This document shows positions 9,917 through 20,519 of a stretch of DNA of 22,273 nt, piece by piece. How positions within the stretch are numbered: position 1 is the first letter of the stretch; each line of letters opens with the position of its first letter. The DNA lies in assembly GCA_022496205.1 (NCBI GenBank), contig WTXD01000171.1, forward strand, positions 1 to 22,273, in the 5' to 3' direction. This DNA is from Gloeopeniophorella convolvens (taxonomy: Eukaryota; Basidiomycota; Agaricomycetes; Russulales). The position numbers were made by a program, and so were the translations under genes. Below the pieces are notes generated by a model. It was not told where the DNA came from and ran no database searches. It saw only the letters and a list, made by a program, of their open reading frames with translations.

Positions 9917-11832
9917 ATGAACAATGTCCGTCCCCCCGAACAACCCCTTCACATTTCACCAAGCTAGTGGGGCTTGGGGCCATATCATCCGCGCTCTCCC
10001 TCAGCGGGGCCTTTGTCGCCCTCCTGGCCCTGGATGCAGTACACCAAGAGCAGCTGGCGACACGTGCCTCCCGGGAACGCGCTGCGATTGATGGACAGAC
10101 GATGGCTATTTGCCCCTGACTGTCGTTCAAGGCATGGTGAGGATCACTTTTATCCTTCTGGCTTCTTCCTGACAATGCTATAGGAGATATGATCTACACG
10201 ACTGTGCTGGGACAACGTAGCTCTTCCTGAACACTCGGAAGGCCTCCGCAGATTTTCTGGACAAAACGTCGTCGACCTACATGGGCCGGCCTCATTTCAT
10301 TGTGGTGAGGGAGTTTGTCGAGCGCAGATTGGCGACGGCGTTGGCGCGACGGGCCGATCTGTGAGTTTGCATTAGGTATGCACCCCAGAGGTTCTGATGC
10401 AGAATCCGACTTTCCAGGTGGCGGCGCACGCGCAGAGCCGTGCAGGATAGCCTAGGCAAGAACGACGCCAAAAATTATAACCATATCCAGGAACCAGACG
10501 TTATCTTCCTTGCTCACCGCGTGCTCGCCAACCCGATTGACGCGGGCAAGCACATGCGCCGCACCACCATTGATAGTCACACCTGTCATATACGACCTGC
10601 CACCCATCGAGGTAGACGATGACCCCAGCGCCGTCAAGATTAACAAGCATAATGGTCGAGCGATGGCGGTAATGCAGCTGGGAGCATATTGGGCGGAGTT
10701 CTTCCCGTGGCTCCAGCACGTTCCGAGCAGGTCTGCGTCGATTGACCAAGACCGATCTCAGCATGCTGATGGCCCCTCGTCACTCATCAGGTTCGCGAAA
10801 TGGAAACGAACAGCAGAGCAATATCGCCAGGAAGCCAACGCAATGTCCCGCAGACTGTTTAGCAAAGTCCAAAACGACATGGTTGGTCCAGTTGTCGAGA
10901 TGGCAGATCCTTCCTGATTTCTCATTTGTGTCCTCTCAACTAGTAAGAGAATGAAATCGACCGGTCAAGCATGAGCGTGACGCTGATCTAAAGAACAAAA
11001 GCATCTTGGTCTTTCGGACATGGAGACCGTCTGGACTGCTGACTATACGTTGTGAGTCCACTATATTCATCCCCTTGACAGCGCGTCATTCATCTTGCCA
11101 CGCAACTCAGTAGCGTGGCTTCCGAAACAATGGCAGGCAGCCTAATGCGGTGGCACGCTGCCATATTGACATACCCCGAGACCCAGGTCCGCGCCCAAGA
11201 AGAGCTTGGTGCCGTCGTGGGCCGCGACCACCTCCCATCCTTCGCCGACCTCACACACCTTCCCTACACCCACGCAATGGTCAAGGAGGCACCCCGTTGG
11301 CGTCTGTCCGTCCGTCTCGGCGTACCACGTGTCCGTCTCGGACGACTGGTACGAGGGCGTGTTCATCCCGCGTGGCACGCTCGTCATCCCGAACGTCTAG
11401 CAATGCAACCACGACCCCGCGCTGTACTGCGCAGATGCTGCGCACCTCAACCCTGCGCATTTCCTGGACAAAGCGGGCGGGGTCGTGCCTGGGTCGGCAG
11501 ACGCGCGCGAGGATGGGCACATGGCTTATGGATACGGCCTGCGTGGACAAGTACGTGGCGAACAATTCGCTGTTCATCGACATGGGGACGCTGCTGTGGA
11601 CGATGAGGCTCGAGTCTAAGAGGGATGTAGGAGACGAAGAGCCTGCGAACGTCGGCAATTTCGTTAGTGACTCACTGGTCAAGTGCGTGGACTGTCTTCG
11701 TTCTTTGTAGCCGTTCTTCGTGGACTAACGCGTCGTGAGCGCAGCTGCCCAATCCCGCTTTCGTGTCTTGTCGCGTCACGCTCCCCGGAGGCAGCAACCA
11801 TGCTTGTCGAAGCGCGGCGGCTGCAGCGTTGA
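9917..11832 (+). pseudogene. Cytochrome P450 pseudogene, unit 2 (full length, many lesions)
   Basis: This is the most complete P450 copy in the window. Two near-adjacent ATGs (9917, 9924) precede a hydrophobic anchor (ALSLSGAFVALLAL) and KSSWRHVPPG; 24 nt encoding the middle of the hinge (PQDFPFLG in unit 3) are missing. Later exons show DLPPIEVDDDP, GAYWAEFFPWLQHVPSR and FAKWKRTAEQYRQEA. Then come the I-helix-like ASETMAGSLMRW, PETQVRAQEEL, KEAPRWR (ExxR, Glu 11286-11288 and Arg 11295-11297) and YEGVFIPRG. Lesions include several frameshifts, a Trp-to-stop change at 11398-11400 (IPNV*QCNHDP) and an 8-nt deletion at the haem loop beside Cys 11540-11542. The stop is TGA 11830-11832. The family is an ER-anchored monooxygenase; its substrate cannot be inferred. 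Confidence 0.9.
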
Positions 11833-12421
11833 TACCTGCGAGTTGTATGTCTACCGTCTAAATACAAAACTCGAACCTCTTTAATGTTGGCTCCCCGTGT
11901 GACTCTGCCCGATATGCCTCAAACGGTTCACGCAGACGAAGACGTCACGATCACCTATCCTGGTTCGAATGCCTCGAGGACGCGAAAGCGAGCAGGGATT
12001 CCAATGTAATGTCTTTTGCGGGAGCCGTCACCAGCGAAAACGATCGCACTGGCGGTACGCCATTCTCCACGACCACGTCTGCCCAGAGCCCCGAAGAATA
12101 AAGAAGAGACAAGTGTGCATTCTGACCTCGACTCAACGAGCTACAATCACTCAGACATGGAAGGTATTGTAAAGATTCACAGTACGAATCAAGAGGCACC
12201 GATCTTAGTCTGATCGTACACCGCGGCCAGGATACTGTATGTACATACTCCGGAGGACAATTGACAGAAGCACTACACCACCGGATCCATGAAGAACAAG
12301 CATACACTGAAATTTCCGTGCGGAAGCTCGGTCTGCGATTTGAGCTGAAGGAGCGAAACGTTAGCGCCTACAATGGTGGTAGAACAGAAATTTACGTGCC
12401 TCTGATTGGGAAGTGACTTAT
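11833..12421. other. Convergent intergenic region, P450/CHAT, unit 2
   Basis: This is the counterpart of 2315-2892, lying between the P450 stop and the CHAT stop. It aligns with unit 1 with many changes. No gene, RNA or mobile element was recognised. Confidence 0.6.
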
Positions 12422-14467
12422 TTACGCTCCGTAGTGAACAAAGTTCACCCATCGCTCCGTCGTCATTCCCTTCTTCAACCTCAGCTTCTGCACCGCGAAC
12501 TGAAGCGCTTTCGCAGATCTCTCCGCGATGGGAACACTGGCATCCCAGCGCGGAGACAGCAGCCTGCCATAGAAGTATCTCGCCATGTCCTTCCCGTCTA
12601 GGTCTGCCATCTCCCACATCGTCCCGACCACACTGCGGAAGCCGCAGTATTGCATCGCCGCCGCGAGGTGCAACATCTCGTCCGGGTCCTTTGTATCTGC
12701 GAGTTCGGCGGTATGGCAGGCGGAGAGGAATGCCAGCTCGGCGTTGGGGGCTCGGGACCGTATGATGTCGAGGAGTGTAAGGCGCTCACTGCCGTGCAGC
12801 TTGAACGACGCGTCGAATGGCTTCTCTTCCTCAAGCAGGCCGTGGCACGCGAAATGGACCATGTTGTGCTCCTTGAGGCCTTCGGTGACCGATTCTCGGG
12901 TCGCATCACTGGAGAGGAGCTTCGACACTAGAATTCCTGGCACAGACTCGATTGACGCGATCTCCTTAGAGACGCCCTCGAGAGACGGGTCGTCAGGCTG
13001 GGCTACGATCAGAAGCGATGGATCTGGGGGGGAGCGGCCTAAAGTGCGCGTGCGAGAATCGATGAGCGCGCTGAGTGTCGGGGTGTATGAGCAGACATAG
13101 ATGTCTGAGAAATAGCGTTCAGGGGAATCAGACTCCGGATCCGACGGGATGGGGCCCATCGCATGGAGAGGGAGAGAGCACAGGACTGAGGTCGGATACA
13201 GCCACACCCGGGACCGCCTTGGGACACCGAGCGTGTCAAGTCTGTCGATGACCTGACGACCGATGAGTAGGTAAAGTTCATAGAGAACGAAGCGTAGTGC
13301 TTGTTCATACTCGTCCGAGTCCAAGCCATTTTTTGAGCCGCGCGCCTTGGAAAGAGAGGATGATAGAGCGTTCGCGCGTTGATAAAAATCATCTCCGAGG
13401 CGGATGTGGGTCAGGGGTGTGCCGTGAACGATGATGAGAATGTCGGAGCGCCATTCGCTGTGATTGATGATGACGACAAGTCCGCTGGACGCTGCTCTTT
13501 GCAGACTGTGGAATGGCGCCGCTGCGAGGAAGTGCTCGAAGCCTGGGAGGGCCCGGATCTGCGAAATGACTGCCTTCCGCTCCCTCAACAACCGCCGCTG
13601 CTCCTCAAAGACCCGCCCGAACACGTCCTCCTCGAAAGTTCTGATTGGATTCCTTGATGAACCCGCGACGAAAGAGGAGCCCCGGTGTAGGGCGCTGGAT
13701 TCTGTGGTGATGGATTCAAGATCGTGGGTGATGGAGACGTACTTGTCGGCCAAGTCAGGGTTGACCGCACGGAGCTGACCCACAGGAGCGCGAAACCCCC
13801 GCATCATGGACCAAAGAAGAGACCTCCCATGGTCTAGGATCTCGACGGCGGCCTGCAGCTGGTCCTTCTCTATTTGATAGGATGCGAAGTCCAACGACGT
13901 TCGAGTGCCAAAGCACCTAGGGCGCTTCCACGCTTGAAGTAAGCGTGCTGCGCTTGGAGGTTGGGTCCCGATTCTACGACGCGTTGCATGGCAAGAATTG
14001 CGTCCTCGTATGCGCGCGATGCAGAAGGGTGACTGTTCTCTCGCGCGACCCGTGCCCACAGGTCAATACTGCCCGATCTCCATGCATCACCGGGGCGATA
14101 ACTTTTGCAGGTGGCTTCGTACATCGAAAGAGATTCCTCCAAGTCTTCTCGGCGACGGAGCAGCAGGAACCGTCGACGGAAAAGATTGAAAGGTAACTTT
14201 GAGGAAACTGAGGATTGCCCCGAGTGAACGGGTGACCGCGTGGAACGGCATCTTGCAAGTAGTACTTCAAGAATTGGATGCACAGATCCAGATCTTCGAC
14301 GCTTCCCCACGAGCCGAGGGCACATACAGATTCCACAAGCGAGCGCATGACCCGGTCCCATTCGTCGGGTGTGCCAGTTTGGATCAGCGCTTCGAACCCG
14401 AGTTTGATCTGCCGCACATTCCTTCGATGAACGTCCAAATCGGGCATGGGATCCTCGGAGGGTGCAC

Positions 14468-14525
14468 CTGCAAATCACGTGAGTGAGCTCATCGGATCGA
14501 CCAGATGTGCAAACTAGCGATGTAC
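14468..14525 (-). other. Intron 2 of the CHAT pseudogene, unit 2
   Basis: 58 nt on the minus strand, donor GTACAT, acceptor TTTGCAG. Same length and position as 4926-4983, which supports both. Confidence 0.82.
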
Positions 14526-15787
14526 CTGTGGCTGAGTTGAAAGCCCCTCTGGTCGTGTACGAACGGGCCAGGTCTTCCAAGCGCAGTTCAGATGCGATGG
14601 TTGATCCGGATCCCAACTCTGATACTCTGTGCAGCTCCTCCAGACAACGCTGTGCTTCTTCCAGACTTCCCTCGTCCCCAAATTCTCCGTGGCGTTGCAG
14701 CAATGCACCCGCTATGCGGCGAAGATGTGCAGTGTCGGAGGGAGTCTGTACCGGTCTCTCCCGAAGGAAAGTCCGATCCCAGGAGAGCCACGCCTCTCCT
14801 AGATCTAACGACATGCCCGGGAGAAGATCATTCAAGTGATGTGATGCAAGAGGACGCAAAACACTCTCTGAAGGCAGGAAAGGGAGGCTACCTCCCACCA
14901 ACGCTGCGATCTCCACGTGATCGTCGTCACTTGGAAGAATAAACTCGTTGAGCATCAAAGCCAGCATCATGGATAGCTGCGGGCGATATGCGAGCTGACA
15001 AACGCCAAGGAACATGCGAAGGTGACTGGCAACTTGCTCAGCGTGGTTTGACCAGCCATCATGTCTCCCCACTCGACACACCCAAAGGACCAGCGTTTCG
15101 AGGAAATCGACGAGATCTGCATCTACCCGCGCGTCCACTGGATGGGACGGAAGTAAGCTGGCAGAGATTGTGACCAACTCGTCGAGGTATACTCCTCCGT
15201 TGGCAATGTTCGAACGAATCTTCCACTGAACGAGCAATGCAAAGTTCCTCGACAATTGAGAGCGCCGCAGCCCTATTTGCTCGGGTATGCGGATGCGCAG
15301 AAGCTGACGGTAGTACGTGAATGCTGCATCCAGGTCAAAGAGCTGATGGGTGTGATAGAAGCGCCTTTCGAGTGCGTATGAAAGGCAAAAGAACGCAGAA
15401 ATGATGAAGGGGGACTCCTGCTCTGGGTAAGGCATCGTGAAGGGAAGAAGGATGGCCTTGGTGCAGCATGGAAGAATGACTTGCTCAATGAGCCAAACAG
15501 CATCTTCGTGTGAGAGATTCGGCGCCAGGTTTATCGAACCGTTTACAAACATAGCATTGAGGACAAAACTGAGCAGTATGTGCTTCCAAGGGAGCGTGGA
15601 GAGCAGTCTCTCGCCATCGGCAAACCAGTCGTTGTCGACTGGCTTGTTGTCACCTGCTCCGGAGATGAGCATCCCTCATGGTTGCAGAGTGACACGAGCG
15701 GGAGATGAGCAACTCGTAGTTGGGACGCACGGTGAAAACGATCCTGAGTCTCGATCCATTCGTTATAAGCTCGAAAGCGCGCTTGTT

Positions 15788-15846
15788 CTAGACATCTGGC
15801 GCTCAGCAACTCCACGACCACAGAAATATTTTGGACGAACGCGCAC
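15788..15846 (-). other. Intron 1 of the CHAT pseudogene, unit 2
   Basis: 59 nt on the minus strand, donor GTGCGC, acceptor GTCTAG, with the same GTTGCTGAGCGC element as unit 1. Confidence 0.78.
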
Positions 15847-15934
15847 CTGAGAGCGGCATCCAAGAAATTTGACTTGGGCTCGTGTGAAGCCGATATGCCG
15901 GTACCCGTATCGCGTTGCTCGAGTCGCCGTCCAT

Positions 15935-16384
15935 ACTTGTACGACTGTATCCTTCGGAGATATTGTGAAAGCGGCTGCCGCGGGCTTGGGGGTGAATTGG
16001 TGCAGGAGAGGCCAAGGGAGGGAGGCGTGCAAGAGACACTGGGCTGGCAGCAAAGCAGCGTGCCGCGTGCGTAAGGCTGGGCAGGGCTATCAACACAGGG
16101 ATGCTACTTAAAACCGCACGATAATGGCGTGAGGACTGTAATACTTGCCAACCTGAGTGCCCGTATTAGTGGTCCTGGGGCAAATCACAGCCATTCAAGT
16201 GCATTGGGACGCCGGTGAATGAGATATGAACGGCGGCGGCGGTGCTTCGAGTATTCGAAGTTTCTCTTGCAGTGATGAGGACGCCGCATGTCAAGCTCGA
16301 GGCAAGCTGGATGAGCGGTGCAGCACAAGGGACAATCTCCCACCGCAGGCGAGGAAGTACATCCTCTGAGAGCGCCAGAGTATC
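15935..16384. other. Shared upstream region of CHAT and gene X copies, unit 2
   Basis: This separates the divergent starts of the CHAT pseudogene and gene X remnant. It aligns with 6385-6678 at its ends, with extra diverged sequence in the middle. No promoter element could be named. Confidence 0.4.
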
Positions 16385-17795
16385 ATGGACACAGCTTTGG
16401 AGGTAAGCTCAGGCGCACACTTTGGTGAAGGCGAAGGCAGTTCGGAACTGGACTGGCAGGTGATTCAGCTTCCCACGCTCCGCTGCTGTGTTCCTCGCCT
16501 CGCGCGACCGCGCTGTTCCACACAATGACGACAACGATGTCGCCATCGACGCCCACGACGACCAGCTCGCCATGTCGCGCTCCCTCAGTCCAACTACGAC
16601 CCGCGCAGGGTCTGCTCGAATCCGTTCCCGTTCCTCAACAACACCACCCTGGGCAAGCACCGCGGCACCGCAGGCGCCTACCTCGCCGGCGGCCTTGTAA
16701 GCTCCCCTCCCGCTCCCCCTCCCCTTCACCTCACCACCCCGCTCACTCCTCTGCGCGCGGTTCTCACTCGGTCTGTGGACCTTTCTCCATTTCGCGATTC
16801 TCTCCGCGCACGCCCACCCGCCATACGGCGAGCCAGACTACCCCGTGCCCGCTCACGCCAGCTTCGTCGACCGGGTGCCACCGCTGCGTGCGCTGCTCGG
16901 CATGCAAATCCGATTAACAAATACTACGTGTCGGTCGGTGCGCTTGCTGGTAGCGCTGGTGTGGTGTCGTGCGCAGGTCTGTTCTCGCTTGCCCAGTCGT
17001 GCGTAGTTCTTTCGATCCCACCTCTCGTCCGCCCTACCCTTCTCCTTCTCTGCGAAAGCCTTCTGACTCTGGCTCTGCACATGCTAGTGTAGCTCAAGAT
17101 GTATCCTGCGGTGCTGGCACTGGCATGCGTGTCCCTTGGTCCTTACCGCCCCCGTTCGGCTGAGGGCATCTTGTTGTCGTCATTGGAGGGGATCGGTCAA
17201 CCGTGCGAAGGCCCTACCGGTCCTCCGGACCTATGGAAAATTCGAGGCAGCGATAACTTCGAGATTTCGTATGTGAGAATCCGGTCCTACAAAGTAATGG
17301 AGGCCATCGACGCTCCCTTGATGCGGTGGCCGAATCGAGGATGGACAATGGTAAGCGTGCCCTTGGTGTATGCCCTTGTCCTCCCTCTGAGTTCCTCATC
17401 ATCGTTAGCGCCACCAACCAAGTACCCGTACCCACATCACGCCTGCCCATCGACCTCTTGTCGTGCTCTGAGGCTACTTAACTCGGCCATCGCTTGCTTG
17501 GCTGGCGCATGCGGCGTCAAGTGCATGCCGTGACGCACGCCGCGCACAGCGCTGATCCTTGAGACGCAGCGTGAGTCCATCGCCTCTTCATTTATGTGAT
17601 AATCTGACCGTAGGTCAAGGAATCATCGCGCCATCTTTTCAGAATCCTAGGTGTGCGAAACGCCGGTGTGCCGGGCACATCCTCCCTGATGCTGTGGTCT
17701 GTGGTACTAGCTACTCGACCCATGTCCCTTGCAACTTGGCGTGCTTGCTAGCGGCCCTATCTTCCCATTATGACTGCCAGGTCTCCCACAGCTAG
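16385..17795 (+). pseudogene. Gene X remnant, unit 2
   Basis: Aligned with 6679-8086. A start-like ATGGACACAGCTTTGGAG is followed at once by GTAAGC. Recognisable parts include FLASRDRAVPHNDDND, DAHDDQLAMS, NPFPFLNNTTLGKHRG, AHAHPPYGEPDYPVP and YYVSVGALAGSAGV. A 2-nt difference between DDQLAMS and the NPFPF stretch shifts the frame, the first conserved intron has lost its acceptor AG, and the frame shifts again after FVDRVPPLRALLG. Later introns at 17351-17408 and 17571-17613 match those in unit 1, and the reading ends with HILPDAVVCGTSYSTH...TAG at 17793-17795. The gene family remains unrecognised; the copy is dead. Confidence 0.6.
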
Positions 17796-17869
17796 CTATC
17801 CGCATCATGGGGCGCATATGCTTCGTTCTCATTGTAGGCTCCGTTCTGGGCTACTTGAGGACTCTTTCA

Positions 17870-18908
17870 AGTCGACCGCGCGACCAATGCGTCACGTCTG
17901 CCGCCGGAGTTCAAGTTACCAGTATCCCCGGATCCGCACTTCCCACGGCGCGTCCAACCGTCAGATGCAGATGTAAGTATGGTGGACGTCTCGATCTCTA
18001 TAACCGGGATTGTAGTCATGTATCTGCATTAGAGGATGATCGGGTAATTATACTGTTGTATCATCTCATCAACAGACTACAGGCGTGCATGCAAAGGGTC
18101 AGCTCGCTGAATGCTAAGTGTGCGGAACGCCAGACGAGCCAACCAGATCCAACGTCAACCTGTACCTCTTCACGCACCACCATACACTGGCATCTTCCGG
18201 GGGGCGAGGGACCAACATAGCAGCCTGGTGACACTAGGCGCCGCCGAACGCGCTCGCACAGGCCGACAGACCAGTCTATTTCTCGGACCCTGGGGCTCGT
18301 TCTGCGGTAACGAGAGCCGCTGACGTTGTGCGCGGGGCGAGATGCCAGCCCGATGCGGCGTGGTGTGACTTTCAGCGTCCGCCTGTCCGTTGAGGCGTTG
18401 GTGGCTCGTCCGTTCCTGGTATGGGTGGCCTGGCCGCGGAACAGCGGAAGACGTGGTGAAATACAGTAATTGGTCGCGGTCCTTTCCTTGCAAGTTTGCA
18501 AATACAGTTTCTAAGCAGTGCGCAAACGCTGTGGTGGTGCGTATTACGCACCTAGAACACCCTTCTCAGTCATGACATCTCCGATCGGGGCACCTTTGTC
18601 GGTATGCCGGGGGTCCTATCTGCGGGGTGCCAGTGAACGCCGCGTGTGATGCTGCGCAAGACGAGACTGCTTGCGCCCAGAGTGAAAGAAGCAGTGACGG
18701 GAGAGGCACTGTAGTGGAGGGATGTAATGGTGGCACGCCAAGGAGATGTTCGATCAGCTATTGTAGTAGGGATGTATTGGGAACGTGAATCCAGGGAAGC
18801 CGCAAAGGCAGAGAAGCGCTGCACGGGCTTCGCAGCCAGGCGCAGAAGATGTATGGAAGAACCTCACAGGGCGGCGGGGAAAGAGATGGCACTCAAGCGG
18901 CCTGCCAG
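17870..18908. repeat. Spacer R, copy 3: near-identical to 32-1071
   Basis: Identical to the left end of the window apart from one 1-nt deletion near 18625. The identity stops at CCTGCCAG, 16 bp before the left end of the transposon. Left of 17870 the two units still align (GAGGACT...TCAAGTCGAC versus GAGGACT...TCGAGTCGAC) but differ at many sites. Confidence 0.9.
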
Positions 18909-18916
18909 ACCGGTGA

Positions 18917-18924
18917 CCGGTGAC
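18917..18924. repeat. Target site duplication, left
   Basis: CCGGTGAC immediately before the left inverted repeat, matching 20535-20542. It is preceded by CCGGTGA at 18910-18916, making a near-perfect tandem of the target. Confidence 0.85.
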
Positions 18925-18939
18925 AGGACCCCGCCAAAC
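18925..18939 (+). repeat. Terminal inverted repeat, left
   Basis: 15 bp, a perfect reverse complement of 20520-20534. After one mismatch two more bases pair, so the true repeat is 15-18 bp. Confidence 0.88.
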
Positions 18940-18964
18940 CCCGCCAGAGCCCCGATGGCAAAAG

Positions 18965-19101
18965 GACCGAAAGTTGCCCGTCCCGGGACAGGAGGTATGA
19001 TGGTTTTGGACCGAATTTTGCTCGCGTGACTACCGTTGTTACATGACCGAATGACCGAATTGGGCAGGCTTGGGGGCGGGTTTGATGCAGAGATGACCGA
19101 A
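18965..19101 (+). repeat. Left subterminal GACCGAA cluster
   Basis: Five copies of GACCGAA at 18965, 19009, 19045, 19053 and 19095, all on the plus strand. Two lie after TTACAT or as a close tandem. They are candidate transposase-binding sites. Confidence 0.7.
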
Positions 19102-19170
19102 TATACCCGGTTGCAGGGCAGCGAAGGGCGGTGGGCAGCAGTCTCGCCCCCAGACCTTGTAGGAGAGGTA

Positions 19171-19191
19171 GGGGGGAGGGGGAGGGAGGGG
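19171..19191 (+). other. G-quadruplex motif inside the transposon
   Basis: Four G runs of 6, 5, 3 and 4 separated by single A residues. This meets the classic G4 pattern with the shortest loops; a role is not known. Confidence 0.5.
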
Positions 19192-19308
19192 AGCCGCTTT
19201 TGCGGCATGCCAAGTCGGAGTCAAGTTTTTCGAAAGATTCCCAGGCAAGACCTCTCCTACAGTCATTTCATCGGAAATCGACCTCATTAGCCACGTACCG
19301 TAACAAGT

Positions 19309-19542
19309 ACTCTCAGGTCACCTTCACGCACCGCACACGATGCGGCCACGGCGCTGCGCAACGCTGGCCCACAAAGCACGGCTCACGCCGCGTGGGGCCA
19401 GAAGAGCGAGACTGGGGGATGGATATTGGGACAGCAAAGGTCATGGAAAGGGAGGACTAAACGGTTATACGTGCTACATGGGGTTCTGTACGCCGAGGTG
19501 CACGCAAATGGATTCAAAAAAAAAAAAAAACTCTCAGGTCAC
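19309..19542 (+). mobile_element. Nested retroposed segment with A15 tail and 13-bp TSD
   Basis: ACTCTCAGGTCAC occurs at 19309-19321 and again at 19530-19542. Between them lies a body of about 194 bp (19322-19515) that ends in a run of 15 A (19516-19530; the last A can belong to either feature). A direct target duplication around a 3' poly(A) body is the signature of LINE-type, target-primed insertion. The source is not recognised: it could be a SINE, a 5'-truncated LINE or a truncated mRNA copy. No convincing pol III A and B boxes were seen. It sits inside the 1610-bp DNA transposon and is therefore younger than that element family. Confidence 0.78.
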
Positions 19543-20400
19543 TGACGGGGACGACCGTGGTACACAAAACGTATCATGTAGGCTTGAATTGACGTTGAGT
19601 GTCTGCACGACTACTGCTACAGTGTGATGATACATAGTATCCTATAACACTTTATGCCAAGGGACATATCCGTGAGGATATCCGCGCGCGCGAGGATGGC
19701 GTCCGTGTAGGTCGTGTGTCTGAGCGCTCACGGAGAACAGGTGCGGGAGACGGTTCGCGAGACGTTGACGAGATGCATGCGTGCAGGTACTCGCGTGCGC
19801 GGGGAGGTGGATTGTTGCGAGTGCCGGGATTTCTGTGCAGGAGCTCTGATACGCAGAGGGGCGGGCGCTGCGCTCACACGTGCAAAGCTCATCATGCGGG
19901 CGTGCAGCTTGGGTACACCCCATGCGTCGGCGGAGTGCACGAGATGCACGCACGCGCAAGCATGGCGTCCGCTATGGCGCTCGTGACGGCGAAACATACG
20001 GAAGTGTGCGTATGAACGTGGATGGTGAGATGAAGTGCACAGCAAGCGGGAGCGCAGAGATGAGCACATTGCAGGTGGTGGCGGACAGGGTTTCATGACT
20101 CGAGTCTCTGCACAGATGTCAGCGTGGGGTGCTGCGCACGTAGCGGGTGTTGCATTAAGTGCTGTATAAAGCCCCGAGCGAGCACTGCACATGTTTGATA
20201 AGGGTCTGGCGAGGGTGCATGTTGTGCAATAACTTGAAGTTTCAGTCTCAAAACGCTTCATGACGGATTCGGAAAGTGAGTACGGGAGGGATTACCTTCA
20301 TAATTCTGCCAAGTCGAGCCCTACTGGCAAAACAATGGCTTTGTGTTCGCGGGCTGCACATGCGCGGCACTCGTGGCAGGCCCTGTAGAGGTTACATGGA
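19543..20400. other. Non-coding core of the DNA transposon
   Basis: This is rich in GCG/CGT/GCA steps, with imperfect internal repetition (ATGGCGTCCG at about 19696 and 19964; GAGATGCA twice). A TATAAA at about 20165 and an ATG followed by GTGAGTA near 20262 resemble promoter and start remnants, but no gene follows before the element ends. No transposase motif was seen in any frame. Confidence 0.45.
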
Positions 20401-20405
20401 AAAAG

Positions 20406-20487
20406 GACCGAATTCCGATCTCGCCGCCGAAGGTTACATGGAATAGGACCGAATCCGCCCGGGCCGGAGATCCCTAAGAGGACCGAA
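20406..20487 (+). repeat. Right subterminal GACCGAA cluster
   Basis: Three copies of GACCGAA at 20406, 20447 and 20481, again on the plus strand. Two are preceded by GGTTACATGGAA. AGGACCGAAAAGTTGC here echoes AGGACCGAAAGTTGC at the left end, as direct and not inverted repeats. Confidence 0.7.
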
Positions 20488-20519
20488 AAGTTGCTCCTCA
20501 GAATCTAAGCTCCATGGGA

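Larger units (their letters stand above)
12422..15934 (-). pseudogene. TPR-CHAT pseudogene, unit 2 (CHAT half still open)
   Basis: Co-linear with the unit 1 CHAT gene, with the same start context (MDGDSSNA..., 15934) and the same two introns (15788-15846 and 14468-14525). Three frame breaks separate it from unit 1: about +8 nt near 15701-15709, where GGAGATGAGC is repeated 40 bp apart; -1 nt within about 14180-14203; and +8 nt near 13911-13918. Below the last break the frame is open for about 490 residues to the stop at 12422, with HFACHG and AFLSACHTAE intact and roughly 85% residue identity to unit 1 by eye. The final 38 residues are identical. A shortened protein starting inside the gene is possible but unproven; the full-length product is not. 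Confidence 0.82.
8162..17868. repeat. Tandem segmental duplication, unit 2
   Basis: This is the only unit seen complete from spacer to spacer. It contains the diverged spacer R (about 8162-9330), P450 pseudogene (9917-11832), CHAT pseudogene (12422-15934) and gene X remnant (16385-17795). It aligns to unit 1 throughout, with coding parts clearly better conserved than spacers. It carries extra spacer DNA around 9320-9520 that has no obvious counterpart in unit 1. Its spacer is the odd one out, because units 1 and 3 are nearly identical there. Confidence 0.85.

Noticed and set aside
15273..15503. Short frames antisense to or shifted within the CHAT copies
   Set aside because: They overlap the conserved CHAT reading and show no independent conservation.
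13870..15672. A 600-residue intact protein in unit 2
   Set aside because: Compared with unit 1 it reads through intron 2 and out of frame before returning to the true frame, because of intron and frameshift effects. It is part of the CHAT pseudogene.
19728..20261. A 177-residue minus-strand frame inside the transposon as a transposase
   Set aside because: Its composition is biased (Cys, Ser, His, Arg), no transposase motif is visible, and the sequence is explained by the repetitive GC-rich core.
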